Source: a virus
Strand: one strand, 5' to 3'
Length of the DNA: 20,105 nt
Virus record (IMG/VR): IMGVR_UViG_3300009180_000275
Location: 1 to 20,105 of that record
A model generated the notes under the pieces. That model ran no database searches. It was given only the letters and a program-made list of their open reading frames with translations, and was not told the origin of the DNA. How positions within the stretch are numbered: position 1 is the stretch's first letter; each line of letters opens with the position of its first letter. Positions 13,774 through 19,479 of this stretch are shown here, one piece after another. The translations under genes were made by a program, and so were the position numbers.

Positions 13774-13791
13774 CGGCTACCCACGCAAGCG

Positions 13792-14790
13792 CTAGACCTT
13801 GGCGAGAGTGACACCAGCCGCTTGCCCCTGGTATTTGCCATCACCGTAGGGGTTATTGCAGGGCACCCCTTCGTAGAAGAGTGCCTGGCAGATCCCTTCA
13901 TTAGCGTAGATGCGGCAGTCGGAGCCGCTGCTGTTGCTGATCTCCAGGGTCAGGTGGCCCTCCCAGCCGGCTTCGCCTGGGGTGAGGTTGACGATGATGC
14001 CGCAGCGGGCGTAGGTGCTCTTGCCGATGAACTGGGCGGTGACATTGGATGGGAGCTTGAGGTAGGGGATTACTGCCCCAAGTCCGTAGGTGTGGCCGGG
14101 GAGGATGAAGTAGTCGCCATCCCGCTCATCGTGTTGCAGCCCTGCGTGAGCCAGGCAGCGGTCATCAAAGTTCTTGGGGTCAACGATCAGGCCGGGGACG
14201 TGCCGGAAGATGCGGAACTCCTTAGGCGAGAGCGTGAGATCGTAGCCGTAGGAGCTGGTGCCGTAGCTGATGACCGGTCGCTTTGGCGGCCAATCAAGGT
14301 CCAGTAGCGAAGCGCGTTCGCTTTGAAAGCACGCGGCCGCCTCCACCTCCCGGATCTTCCCAGCCTCAAACGGGCTGATCATGCCCTGCTCTGCAAGCTG
14401 GCGGATGCGCCAATCAGGGATCGGGCCGGCTGGGTGGGGATTACGGATTGTGCCGATGCCGGGAAAGAAGGCATCTTGCCGCTCGGGTGTGGTGGTCATT
14501 TGGTGATGGGTTCGTAGATGGTGCGGGCTTGGTGCTGGAATGGCGCTGGCGGGGAGCCAGTGAGAGTGGTAAGGCTGCAGGTGGCCCCTCCAGCCCAAAG
14601 TCCAATTCGGCCATGGTGTGGCCGACCGTGGCATGAGGACCCAACACCTCCCCTCGGCATCGCAATCCCCTCCCTCTGACTCGGGGCGCGAGTCCGGCAG
14701 TCGCTCAGCCACCGGCACCGGGGCGGGCGCGGCCTGCTGCTGGAGCAGGGTGGCGGCGCGGGTGAATTGCTCCGCCGTCGTATTGCTCAC
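13792..14790 (-). CDS. dcd: DUF551-like domain fused to dCTP deaminase
   Basis: 332 residues from GTG 14790, placed three bases after the previous stop (TAG-gac-GTG). Residues 1-97: VPVAERLPDSRPESEGG, DAEGRCWVLMP and HSHWLPASAIP, a DUF551-like module. Residues 98-332 are a full-length dCTP deaminase: ISYGTSSYGYDLTLSP, FIGKSTYARCGIIVNLTPGE, AGWEGHLTLEISNSSGSD and ICQALFYEG. These contain the family's Arg/Ser and catalytic Glu motifs. The enzyme converts dCTP to dUTP, feeding dTTP synthesis for phage DNA. An internal ATG at 14499 follows CCCATCACCAA, so a separate 235-residue deaminase may also be made. The linker codons read like a former leader, as if the DUF551 gene had lost its stop. Confidence 0.88.
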   Translation of the reverse strand: MSNTTAEQFTRAATLLQQQAAPAPVPVAERLPDSRPESEGGDCDAEGRCWVLMPRSATPWPNWTLGWRGHLQPYHSHWLPASAIPAPSPHHLRTHHQMTTTPERQDAFFPGIGTIRNPHPAGPIPDWRIRQLAEQGMISPFEAGKIREVEAAACFQSERASLLDLDWPPKRPVISYGTSSYGYDLTLSPKEFRIFRHVPGLIVDPKNFDDRCLAHAGLQHDERDGDYFILPGHTYGLGAVIPYLKLPSNVTAQFIGKSTYARCGIIVNLTPGEAGWEGHLTLEISNSSGSDCRIYANEGICQALFYEGVPCNNPYGDGKYQGQAAGVTLAKV

Positions 14791-14793
14791 GTC

Positions 14794-15447
14794 CTAAAAC
14801 TCATCCCCACGATCCGCATCCTGTTCCAATGCAGACACCACCTCCGCCACCTCCGGGGCTGGTGGGGCGGTGGGGGCAACACAGGAACAAGCACCTGGCA
14901 ACGGGCAACCTCGTGGCTCAATCGCAACTGGCTGACCTGGTGGGTTCTCGCGCAGCCATGCTGCGGCGCGGTCGCTGATCGTCGTGATTCCGGCTACGGT
15001 GTGAGCGCCGATGCAGTCAGCCATTGCAGCCACCTGCTCCAGTAGGGGGCGAGCCGCAAGGGACTCGGCGGGTGAGTAGGGCGCTGGCGGGGCGGTGGGG
15101 CGGCCCCAGCGGGCGATGGAGGCGCCGATCATCTCCTGGAGGATTTCTAGGCCTTCCCCCCGATCGTCGTTAAGGTGAAACCCGAACTCGGCACAAAGCT
15201 CGTCAACTTCGGCAAAGCTCGGCCCCTCCCCCTCCGGCTGGGCCGCCAGGGCGGCGCGGGCGCGGGTAATCAAGGCGCGGTGTTTGTGGTAAGGATTGGC
15301 GTCGTCGTATTCAGCCAATGGCTCCAGCAGCTCAGCACACAGGGCGCGGGTAATCAAGGCGCGGTGTTCGTGGTAAGGATTGGCGTCGTCGTATTCAGCC
15401 AATGGCTGCAGCAGCTCAGCACACAGGGCGCGGAAGTCGGTGTTCAT
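14794..15447 (-). CDS. Modular accessory protein with duplicated FRALCAEL unit
   Basis: A protein of 217 residues. The N-terminus has a 28-residue unit, RALCAELLQPLAEYDDANPY plus HEHRALIT, present twice in tandem and encoded by an 84-bp DNA duplication (15258-15425). It is followed by RARAALAAQPEGEGPSFAEV, DELCAEFGF and EILQEMIGASIARWGRP, a module shared with the protein at 5132. The rest is Ala/Pro-rich with ITTISDRAAAWLRENP. The start overlaps the upstream stop as ATGA. The family seems to be a phage accessory set with mix-and-match modules; function unknown. It is directly coupled to the DUF551-deaminase gene. Confidence 0.8.
   Translation of the reverse strand: MNTDFRALCAELLQPLAEYDDANPYHEHRALITRALCAELLEPLAEYDDANPYHKHRALITRARAALAAQPEGEGPSFAEVDELCAEFGFHLNDDRGEGLEILQEMIGASIARWGRPTAPPAPYSPAESLAARPLLEQVAAMADCIGAHTVAGITTISDRAAAWLRENPPGQPVAIEPRGCPLPGACSCVAPTAPPAPEVAEVVSALEQDADRGDEF
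15258..15425. repeat. 84-bp in-frame tandem duplication
   Basis: Bases 15258-15341 and 15342-15425 are near-identical copies; I see two differences (for example TGTTTGTGG against TGTTCGTGG). A partial third start, GGGCGCGG, follows at 15426. The unit encodes 28 residues and keeps the frame. High identity suggests a recent event. Confidence 0.9.
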
Positions 15448-15959
15448 GGTGTTTCCGTGGTGGTGGTTAAATCTGCCTCCTCACGCAGCATCAACGAGCT
15501 GGTAGGCCGGCCCTGCTGATCAAGCCACGCCGCCACCTCGCGGATTGCGGCGCGGGCCTGAGCGTCCCAGGTCCCTTCGATGTCAGCTATGACGTAATCG
15601 CGCTCCATGGCTCCACCCACCCGCTCCACCAATCCCCCGGCAGTCGCGGCCGGCGGGGCGGGTTGGAGATCTGAAGATTCCTGCCTCCACCGATTGATTT
15701 CGGCCCACTCTTGGTCGGTGAATTCACTGTCTTCGTGATTGGGATGGGCGGCCACCGGGGCAGCCTCGGGGGTGGGCTCGTCGTCGCCTCGATCCAGCAC
15801 AATTAGCCGGTAAAGCCTGGCCTTATGCGGCTGCTGCTGCGCAGCCTCCAGCGCTGCCACTCGCTCCAGAAGGTGCAGCAGCGCCTGAGACGTGACGAGG
15901 CCAACGGCGGCGGATTGACGTACCCAGGCCAAGGCCTGGGGGGATAGCGGTTCGATCAC
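15444..15959 (-). CDS. Accessory protein, 'SPQALAWVRQSAAVG' family
   Basis: 171 residues from GTG 15959, overlapping the upstream stop as GTGA. The N-terminus (IEPLSPQALAWVRQSAAVGL, then VTSQALLHLLERVAALEAAQ) is an amphipathic helix pair that could form a coiled coil. The middle is acidic and Pro-rich (DRGDDEPTPEAAPVAAHPNH). A second helical part follows (AQARAAIREVAAWLDQQG). No known domain. A 24-residue protein at 16485-16411 copies its first helix and looks like a truncated relative. Its last codons (ACCACCACCACGGAAACACC) also form the CA-rich leader of the next gene. Confidence 0.75.
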   Translation of the reverse strand: MIEPLSPQALAWVRQSAAVGLVTSQALLHLLERVAALEAAQQQPHKARLYRLIVLDRGDDEPTPEAAPVAAHPNHEDSEFTDQEWAEINRWRQESSDLQPAPPAATAGGLVERVGGAMERDYVIADIEGTWDAQARAAIREVAAWLDQQGRPTSSLMLREEADLTTTTETP

Positions 15960-16372
15960 GACTTCGCCTCAGGCTGCGCCAGCACCGAACGCAGCCACTC
16001 GGCAGCAGCTTCGTTGCTGTCGTAAAAATGGCTGTGGGCATCAACGCCGCCGAGCATTAGGCCGGCGACGCCCGAGCCGACTGCCACCTCAAGCAACCTG
16101 CCAACCTCCCCGGCTTGGTGGATCAGCCAGCCACCTAGGCAGTGTGTGGTGTCGCAGCTGTGCCAAGCGCCCATCTCCAGCGCGCCGTCCTGAAGCGCGG
16201 CAGCCGCGGCGGCCTTGATGCGTTGAGGAGCATCGGCTGCGATTGCGATACCAGTACACCCGACCAGATTGGCGCCGCGCAGATCGGCGCGTTGGACGCT
16301 GGGGTCGCCGGCCAACCAGCGAGCGTGGCTAGCCAGGATTTCGGGCAGGTTGAGGGGTGGTGATTTAGACAT
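15956..16372 (-). CDS. Small protein with pentapeptide-like start and Cys/His core
   Basis: A protein of 138 residues. ATG 16372 follows a 38-nt spacer. After LPEILASHARWLAGDPSVQR comes ADLRGANLVG, a single pentapeptide-repeat-like stretch. A helix-rich part (APQRIKAAAAAALQDG) is followed by MGAWHSCDTTHCLGGWLIHQ, where C and H residues might bind a metal. The C-terminus (EAAAEWLRSVLAQPE) is helical. I recall the 'WHsC.TtHC.aGW' pattern from small phage proteins of unknown role, and can say no more. It overlaps the next gene as GTGA. Confidence 0.7.
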   Translation of the reverse strand: MSKSPPLNLPEILASHARWLAGDPSVQRADLRGANLVGCTGIAIAADAPQRIKAAAAAALQDGALEMGAWHSCDTTHCLGGWLIHQAGEVGRLLEVAVGSGVAGLMLGGVDAHSHFYDSNEAAAEWLRSVLAQPEAKS

Positions 16373-16410
16373 GGGATTTTGAGCGGTGGGGTCATCACAA
16401 AAAATTGTTG

Positions 16411-16485
16411 TTATTCATTCAGCGAATACACAGCAGCGCACTGGCGCAGCCAGGCGAGGTCTTCAGGCGACAGTAAGTTGCTCAT
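16411..16485 (-). CDS. Truncated relative of the 15959 protein
   Basis: A protein of 24 residues (MSNLLSPEDLAWLRQCAAVY, then SLNE). It aligns with the start of the protein at 15959 (PLSPQALAWVRQSAAVG). The ATG overlaps the previous stop as ATGA, and GGAGG lies 7 nt upstream, so it is well placed for translation. It ends at TAA after the first helix, so it is either a decayed copy or a deliberate micro-version of that helix. The 38-nt spacer after it has a T6 run but no GC stem. Confidence 0.5.
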   Translation of the reverse strand: MSNLLSPEDLAWLRQCAAVYSLNE

Positions 16486-16649
16486 CCTTTTACCTCCAAG
16501 GGCAGGATTCGCACTTCCATTCCCTCGGCCAACAGCGCTTCGGTGCGCGTTGACGCTTCGGTGAACAGTTCAAAGCGCTCTGTGCCGACGAGTGCGCGGC
16601 GGCCGGGGCCAGGCGTGCGTTTGATGTACCAGCTGATCTGGAAGGTCAT
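16482..16649 (-). CDS. Small basic protein, unrecognised
   Basis: A protein of 55 residues (MTFQISWYIKRTPGPGRRAL, then VGTERFELFTEASTRTEALL, then AEGMEVRILPLEVKG). It has 4-nt ATGA overlaps at both ends, with 16646 upstream and 16485 downstream, which strongly supports a real gene. It is a compact alpha/beta-looking protein without Cys or membrane segments. It may be a distant relative of the 67-residue protein at 17422 (both begin MTFxI and end in a similar 'A..A....VVL.....EV' stretch). Function unknown. Confidence 0.7.
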   Translation of the reverse strand: MTFQISWYIKRTPGPGRRALVGTERFELFTEASTRTEALLAEGMEVRILPLEVKG

Positions 16650-16987
16650 CGAAGGGGATCCTCGAAGGGGGTGTCGTAGGTGATCACTGAAGGGTCGGCA
16701 GGTTTGGTCGAAAGGTCGTCGGTGGGCAGCACCGGGATCCCGGCAGGCAGGGGCATTGCGATTGCGCCTGCATTGCGTGCCAGGAAGTCGGCAAACAGCT
16801 CGTCATCGCTGAGAGGCTGAGCCCATTCGCCGCACCAGTTACGAGGCAACACCCACGGCCACTCAGCCCAGTCTTCGCTTTGCGCTGGCCTAGGGGCGTA
16901 ACGATTGCAGGTGCCCTGTCCATCGTCTTGCTCGACGTGGAACCGGCAGTTAGCGCAACAGGGCGTTAGGTCATTCGTCTCGCTCAT
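16646..16987 (-). CDS. Small four-Cys, probable zinc-binding protein
   Basis: A protein of 113 residues. The N-terminal half carries CCANCRFHVEQDDGQGTCNR, then YAPRP, WVLPRNWCGEWAQP. The set CxxC...C...'WCGEW' is a recurring zinc-knuckle layout in small phage and bacterial proteins. The C-terminal half (DELFADFLARNAGAIAMPLP) is a helix then a Pro-rich tail. ATGA overlaps join it to 16984 upstream and 16649 downstream. No enzymatic motif is visible; a nucleic-acid or protein adaptor is conceivable but unproven. Confidence 0.7.
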   Translation of the reverse strand: MSETNDLTPCCANCRFHVEQDDGQGTCNRYAPRPAQSEDWAEWPWVLPRNWCGEWAQPLSDDELFADFLARNAGAIAMPLPAGIPVLPTDDLSTKPADPSVITYDTPFEDPLR

Positions 16988-17157
16988 CGGGCCCTCGGTG
17001 CTACGTGGCGTTCGTGCAGCAGTTGCTGATGTGCGTCCCGCAGGGCTAGAGCCTGACCAAGGATGACGGCCCCCAATAACAGAAAGATGACCAGGATGGC
17101 TGGCCCTACTCGGCGATCGGAGGCTTCACTGTGGCGGCGGCGCTCGGTCTGGAGCAC
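16984..17157 (-). CDS. Small single-span membrane protein
   Basis: 57 residues from GTG 17157 (VLQTERRRHSEASDRR). The frame is open further upstream, but those codons would be antisense-like readings of the gene at 17422, so the GTG is preferred. A charged N-terminus is followed by one strong hydrophobic span, VGPAILVIFLLLGAVILGQA, then a basic, His-rich tail (HQQLLHERHVAPRAR). The stop overlaps the next gene as ATGA. It overlaps the preceding membrane microgene by 52 nt in another frame. Nested small membrane genes recall lysis cassettes (holin, spanin), but no lipobox, endolysin or spanin signature is seen. Confidence 0.5.
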   Translation of the reverse strand: MLQTERRRHSEASDRRVGPAILVIFLLLGAVILGQALALRDAHQQLLHERHVAPRAR

Positions 17158-17222
17158 CTCCTCTGCGCGATCAGCAGCACTAGCAGTGCGGCGATTAGAA
17201 ACCGTGGGAAGGGACGGCTCAA
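17106..17222 (-). CDS. Membrane microprotein, overlapping another
   Basis: 38 residues from TTG 17222, overlapping the previous stop as TTGA. The sequence begins with a basic patch then a hydrophobic span (SRPFPRFLIAALLVLLIAQR) and ends with a short polar tail (RCSRPSAAATVKPPIAE). The Cys after the span is not in a lipobox. A TTG start and the short length make it uncertain. Support comes from the tight overlap and from the hydrophobic run with basic flanks, which is a typical membrane insertion signal. Confidence 0.4.
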   Translation of the reverse strand: MSRPFPRFLIAALLVLLIAQRRCSRPSAAATVKPPIAE

Positions 17223-17422
17223 ACGCGCACCTCGCAGGGGATGGCGTCACAACGAAGGACAACGGCGCCGGGGTGCTGGGCCTCAAAGGCTTGTTTGGCG
17301 TCGCGGGCGTTCCAGCCGTCAGGCGTGACCCATTCGGTGTGCTGGGTCTTGCTGTTCTGGAAGATGCTGGGGAGGATGGTATTTGCACGGTTCGAGCGGT
17401 GGTAGGTGATCGAGAAGGTCAT
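17219..17422 (-). CDS. Small protein, unrecognised
   Basis: A protein of 67 residues (MTFSITYHRSNRANTILPSI, then FQNSKTQHTEWVTPDGWNAR). ATG 17422 directly follows TTTCACCACCACCCC, the CA-rich leader. The C-terminal part (DAKQAFEAQHPGAVVLRC) looks like a helix followed by a strand. It may be related to the 55-residue protein at 16649. Its stop overlaps a possible TTG start of the membrane microprotein (TTGA). No function can be assigned. Confidence 0.7.
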   Translation of the reverse strand: MTFSITYHRSNRANTILPSIFQNSKTQHTEWVTPDGWNARDAKQAFEAQHPGAVVLRCDAIPCEVRV

Positions 17423-17448
17423 GGGGTGGTGGTGAAAGGGTTCGGGGT

Positions 17449-17544
17449 CTAACAGGCGCTGCGCTTGCTGCCGTTCTCTTGGGGCATGAAGACCCTGGAA
17501 TCAACGGCAGACCTCGACGGGTCCCGATGCAGGTGAGAGGCCAT
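17449..17544 (-). CDS. Weak candidate: 31-codon ORF in a gap
   Basis: 31 residues (MASHLHRDPSRSAVDSRVFM, then PQENGSKRSAC). It is the best reading I find in the 207-nt gap 17423-17629. It has ordinary codon use and a GGCGGTGG stretch upstream, but no neighbour overlap or recognised motif. The gap may equally be non-coding. Confidence 0.25.
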   Translation of the reverse strand: MASHLHRDPSRSAVDSRVFMPQENGSKRSAC

Positions 17545-17629
17545 GTGTTCCACCGCCTAACCCGAGCAGTGGATGGCATCACCAGGGAGCGCAGGTAGTC
17601 CGGCAACTCACCGGGCCATGCCCCGAGGG

Positions 17630-17887
17630 TCAGAGCAGTTCCTTGCCGGTGAAGGAGGGGAAGGCTGGCAGGAATGGCGCGGGGGTGGGGATGGATGCGT
17701 TGGTGAGGGCGGAGGTGATGCGATAGATGCGGCTCCTCCAGTTGCTGAGGGCCAAGGCATCTACGGGGATGCCGTCTTCGCGGGAGTTGTCTTCGATGGC
17801 GCGGGCGGTGGCCTCGGCATCGGCCAGCAGTTGATCTAGGGCGGTGGCTACAGGCTGCTGGCGGGGGGTGTGGGTAATCGTGGGCAT
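17630..17887 (-). CDS. Small helical protein, unrecognised
   Basis: A protein of 85 residues. ATG 17887 follows CGCCCCACCACCA, the last part of a 38-nt spacer. The N-terminal half is one long helix (QPVATALDQLLADAEATARA, then IEDNSREDG). The C-terminal half is Pro-rich with SNWRSRIYRITSALTNASIP. No motif is recognised. Longer readings of other frames here are Pro/His-rich and translate the leader, so they were set aside. Confidence 0.65.
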   Translation of the reverse strand: MPTITHTPRQQPVATALDQLLADAEATARAIEDNSREDGIPVDALALSNWRSRIYRITSALTNASIPTPAPFLPAFPSFTGKELL

Positions 17888-17925
17888 TGGTGGTGGGGCG
17901 GTTTGGCTTGGAATGTTCTGAGCCG

Positions 17926-18183
17926 TTAGTTCCTAGACGGTAAAAGTAATCTTTCTTGTATATCAAGCGCGACCTTCTTTACAATGTTTGGATCAAATAC
18001 TTCTCTTATTGGAAAGGATTTAATTGTGCCGTTCCAGCCGACAATGGCATTGCCATTTTCGTATCGAAAAAACTCGTACGTGTTTTCATCGCTGGCGTGC
18101 GCTGCTGTGTCGCCTGGAGACAGAAGACGCATTTCGGCAAGCACGATCTCAATAGCTGAATCAATAATCTGATTGTTGTTCAT
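17926..18183 (-). CDS. Small acidic protein, unrecognised
   Basis: A protein of 85 residues (MNNNQIIDSAIEIVLAEMRL). The N-terminal helix is followed by TYEFFRYENGNAIVGWNGTI, a beta-looking segment, and a C-terminal helix (NIVKKVALDIQERLLLP). The DNA is less GC-rich than that of its neighbours, suggesting separate acquisition. It lies between two 38-nt spacers. The upstream one carries AACCACACCGC. Function unknown. Confidence 0.7.
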   Translation of the reverse strand: MNNNQIIDSAIEIVLAEMRLLSPGDTAAHASDENTYEFFRYENGNAIVGWNGTIKSFPIREVFDPNIVKKVALDIQERLLLPSRN

Positions 18184-18221
18184 GTTCGTATCAAAGCGGT
18201 GTGGTTTGGAAAGCGCAGCAG

Positions 18222-18461
18222 CTAGGCGTACGCGAAAGCCTCTTCCTCAACCGGTAGGAGCACGGTGAGGGAGTAAGGGGCCTGCGTCTCGTCGTAGCTG
18301 GCTAAGGTGGCTGGCAGGGTGTCTACATCGCAGTAGTCGTCGTTGTCGTCGTTCTCGACGTAGAACCAGGGGGCCAGATCATCACCCTGCCGCTCACTGG
18401 CGATGGAGCAGAGGGGGTGCTCTTCGATGGTGAGCAGAGCGTCGGCGAGGGGGGTGGACAT
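18222..18461 (-). CDS. Small acidic protein, unrecognised
   Basis: A protein of 79 residues (MSTPLADALLTIEEHPLCSI). It is strongly acidic in the middle (YVENDDNDDYCDVDTLPATL) and ends PVEEEAFAYA. Such small acidic proteins are common in phage early regions and some mimic DNA, but that is only a possibility here. The ATG follows a 38-nt spacer containing CCCCACACCACC. No Shine-Dalgarno is seen. Confidence 0.65.
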   Translation of the reverse strand: MSTPLADALLTIEEHPLCSIASERQGDDLAPWFYVENDDNDDYCDVDTLPATLASYDETQAPYSLTVLLPVEEEAFAYA

Positions 18462-18499
18462 GGGCGGTCGGGATGGTGGTGTGGGGCAGGACTGGGAAG

Positions 18500-19000
18500 C
18501 TATTTAGGCAGGCCCAGTCTTTCCTGAAGCTTTTGTACGGCAAAGGCCAAGGCCTGAGCTTTAAAAGTGTCATCTATCTGCGCCGTAAATTCCTTTTTAA
18601 ACGCGTTCAGCTGCTCAGCCACGACACCTTTTACCGCTGTCGTAAAAGCGTTTTGCTCACTTTGGTAAGTCTTGGGGGCGTACTTAAGCTCTGAGCTGAT
18701 TTCCTTGATAATTGCTCTCTTGAAGTTTGTCGGAGCCATAGAGCGCCCGTAGCTGTCAACGGGGGTGTACTCGGCGTTCATGATGTCGTCTACCAATGAC
18801 GGCATATGCGACTGCAGAGCTTCCTTAATTTGAGCTTGTATGATAGCTGCAAGCTTCTCGTCAAACCGGTTAAAAAGCCGTTTCCGGTAGTCGTCCGTTA
18901 AGCGAGCAACAACTTGCCGTCTAATCGATTCATCTATTGACTCTTCAGGGTTTCCGTTTTCGTCGCAAAAAATGTTTTCTAGGTCAATTTGAATTTTCAT
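18500..19000 (-). CDS. Helical protein, unrecognised
   Basis: 166 residues from ATG 19000 (MKIQIDLENIFCDENGNPEE). The frame is open to 19132, but those 44 codons cross the leader and give a Pro/His-rich tail, so the later ATG is preferred. The protein is largely helical and charged (SIDESIRRQVVARLTDDYRK, IIQAQIKEALQSHMPSL, VAEQLNAFKKEFTAQIDDTF). The C-terminal half could be a coiled coil. I recall 'IeIDLE.IF.De.G.si...i...Vv..L' openings in phage hypothetical proteins but know no function. Its DNA is less GC-rich than its neighbours. It is the first clear gene after the left-facing promoter-like element. Confidence 0.7.
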   Translation of the reverse strand: MKIQIDLENIFCDENGNPEESIDESIRRQVVARLTDDYRKRLFNRFDEKLAAIIQAQIKEALQSHMPSLVDDIMNAEYTPVDSYGRSMAPTNFKRAIIKEISSELKYAPKTYQSEQNAFTTAVKGVVAEQLNAFKKEFTAQIDDTFKAQALAFAVQKLQERLGLPK

Positions 19001-19108
19001 TGGGAGGGTGCAAAAAGCGAGGTACAGGTCGGGTGGTGGTGGTGATGCAGAATAGGCCTCGACGGGGCCGTGGGCTAGGGCATGGCTGGTAGCCGGTCGG
19101 TTGTGGTG

Positions 19109-19125
19109 CCGGGCCTTTGCCCCGG
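19109..19125 (-). promoter_or_regulatory. Leader hairpin, copy 3 (diverged)
   Basis: On the minus strand CCGGG and CCCGG form a short stem with a 7-nt loop, starting 7 nt after the TATGAT box. CACCACAACCGACC follows directly, as after the hairpins at 80 and 4690. The stem is shorter than in those copies. An ATG at 19083 sits close to the position where the other copies start translation, but it reads Met-Pro-stop. Confidence 0.45.
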
Positions 19126-19132
19126 TCCTCAA

Positions 19133-19165
19133 ATCATAAGCCGTAAAGCCCGCTTTCGCAAAGCC
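19133..19165 (-). promoter_or_regulatory. Promoter-like element, copy 3
   Basis: GGCTTATGAT (minus strand, 19142-19133) matches all ten core bases of copies 1 and 2; further upstream the match is weak. It lies between a terminator-like hairpin (19233-19205) and a leader hairpin (19125-19109), as expected of the start of a leftward transcription unit. It would serve the run of genes starting at 19000. Confidence 0.5.
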
Positions 19166-19204
19166 CTGCCGTCGTTGCGTTTCAGAAACCGTAACAACTG
19201 CGCC

Positions 19205-19233
19205 AAAAGGAAAGCCCCGGCGGTTGCCAGGGC
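19205..19233 (-). terminator. Probable intrinsic terminator
   Basis: On the minus strand GCCCTGG (19233-19227) pairs with CCGGGGC (19220-19214) with one T-G pair and a 6-nt loop. It is followed by TTTCCTTTT. It lies 22 nt after the stop of the gene at 19447 and ahead of the promoter-like element at 19142, so it would separate two leftward units. Confidence 0.6.
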
Positions 19234-19255
19234 CAGAGATCAGGGCAAGCTGCAG

Positions 19256-19447
19256 CTAAACCGGCGAAACGGTGAAGTCCCACGATGCTTTGTCGTCTGT
19301 GCAGCAGCGGAAGCCCTGGTCAAGCATGGGGGCCACTCGACTGCGCAGATACTCGGCGGTTTGCACGGCAACGTCGTCTGTGCATAAAGCCTGATCCCCC
19401 TCAAGGAAGATGGTGAGCCTGATCTCGAAGCGTTTGGGTTGGGCCAT
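19256..19447 (-). CDS. Small protein, unrecognised
   Basis: 63 residues from ATG 19447 (MAQPKRFEIRLTIFLEGDQA). The frame is open further up to 19549, but that part overlaps the KilA-N gene and a hairpin, and CTCACCATTC precedes the chosen ATG. It reads strand-helix-strand (FEIRLTIFLEG, VAVQTAEYLRSRVAPMLDQG, WDFTVSPV) with two adjacent Cys. No family is recognised. It is followed by the probable terminator. Confidence 0.6.
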   Translation of the reverse strand: MAQPKRFEIRLTIFLEGDQALCTDDVAVQTAEYLRSRVAPMLDQGFRCCTDDKASWDFTVSPV

Positions 19448-19479
19448 GAATGGTGAGGAGCGTGGTTTGATGCGGAAGT

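Noticed and set aside
15258-15425. CRISPR-like or regulatory tandem repeat
   Set aside because: There are only two 84-bp units, in frame within a coding gene and without spacers.
17319-17966. 215-codon minus-strand frame
   Set aside because: It is Pro/His/Arg-rich, runs across three better-supported genes, and translates the CACCAC leaders as LSPPPHD and similar.
18500-19132. TTG start at 19132 for the helical protein
   Set aside because: It starts inside the promoter/leader module and gives a Pro/His-rich tail unlike the rest of the protein; ATG 19000 is natural.
19082-19387. 101-codon plus-strand frame over the terminator and promoter
   Set aside because: It is antisense to the 19447 gene and to regulatory elements, and basic low-complexity in translation.
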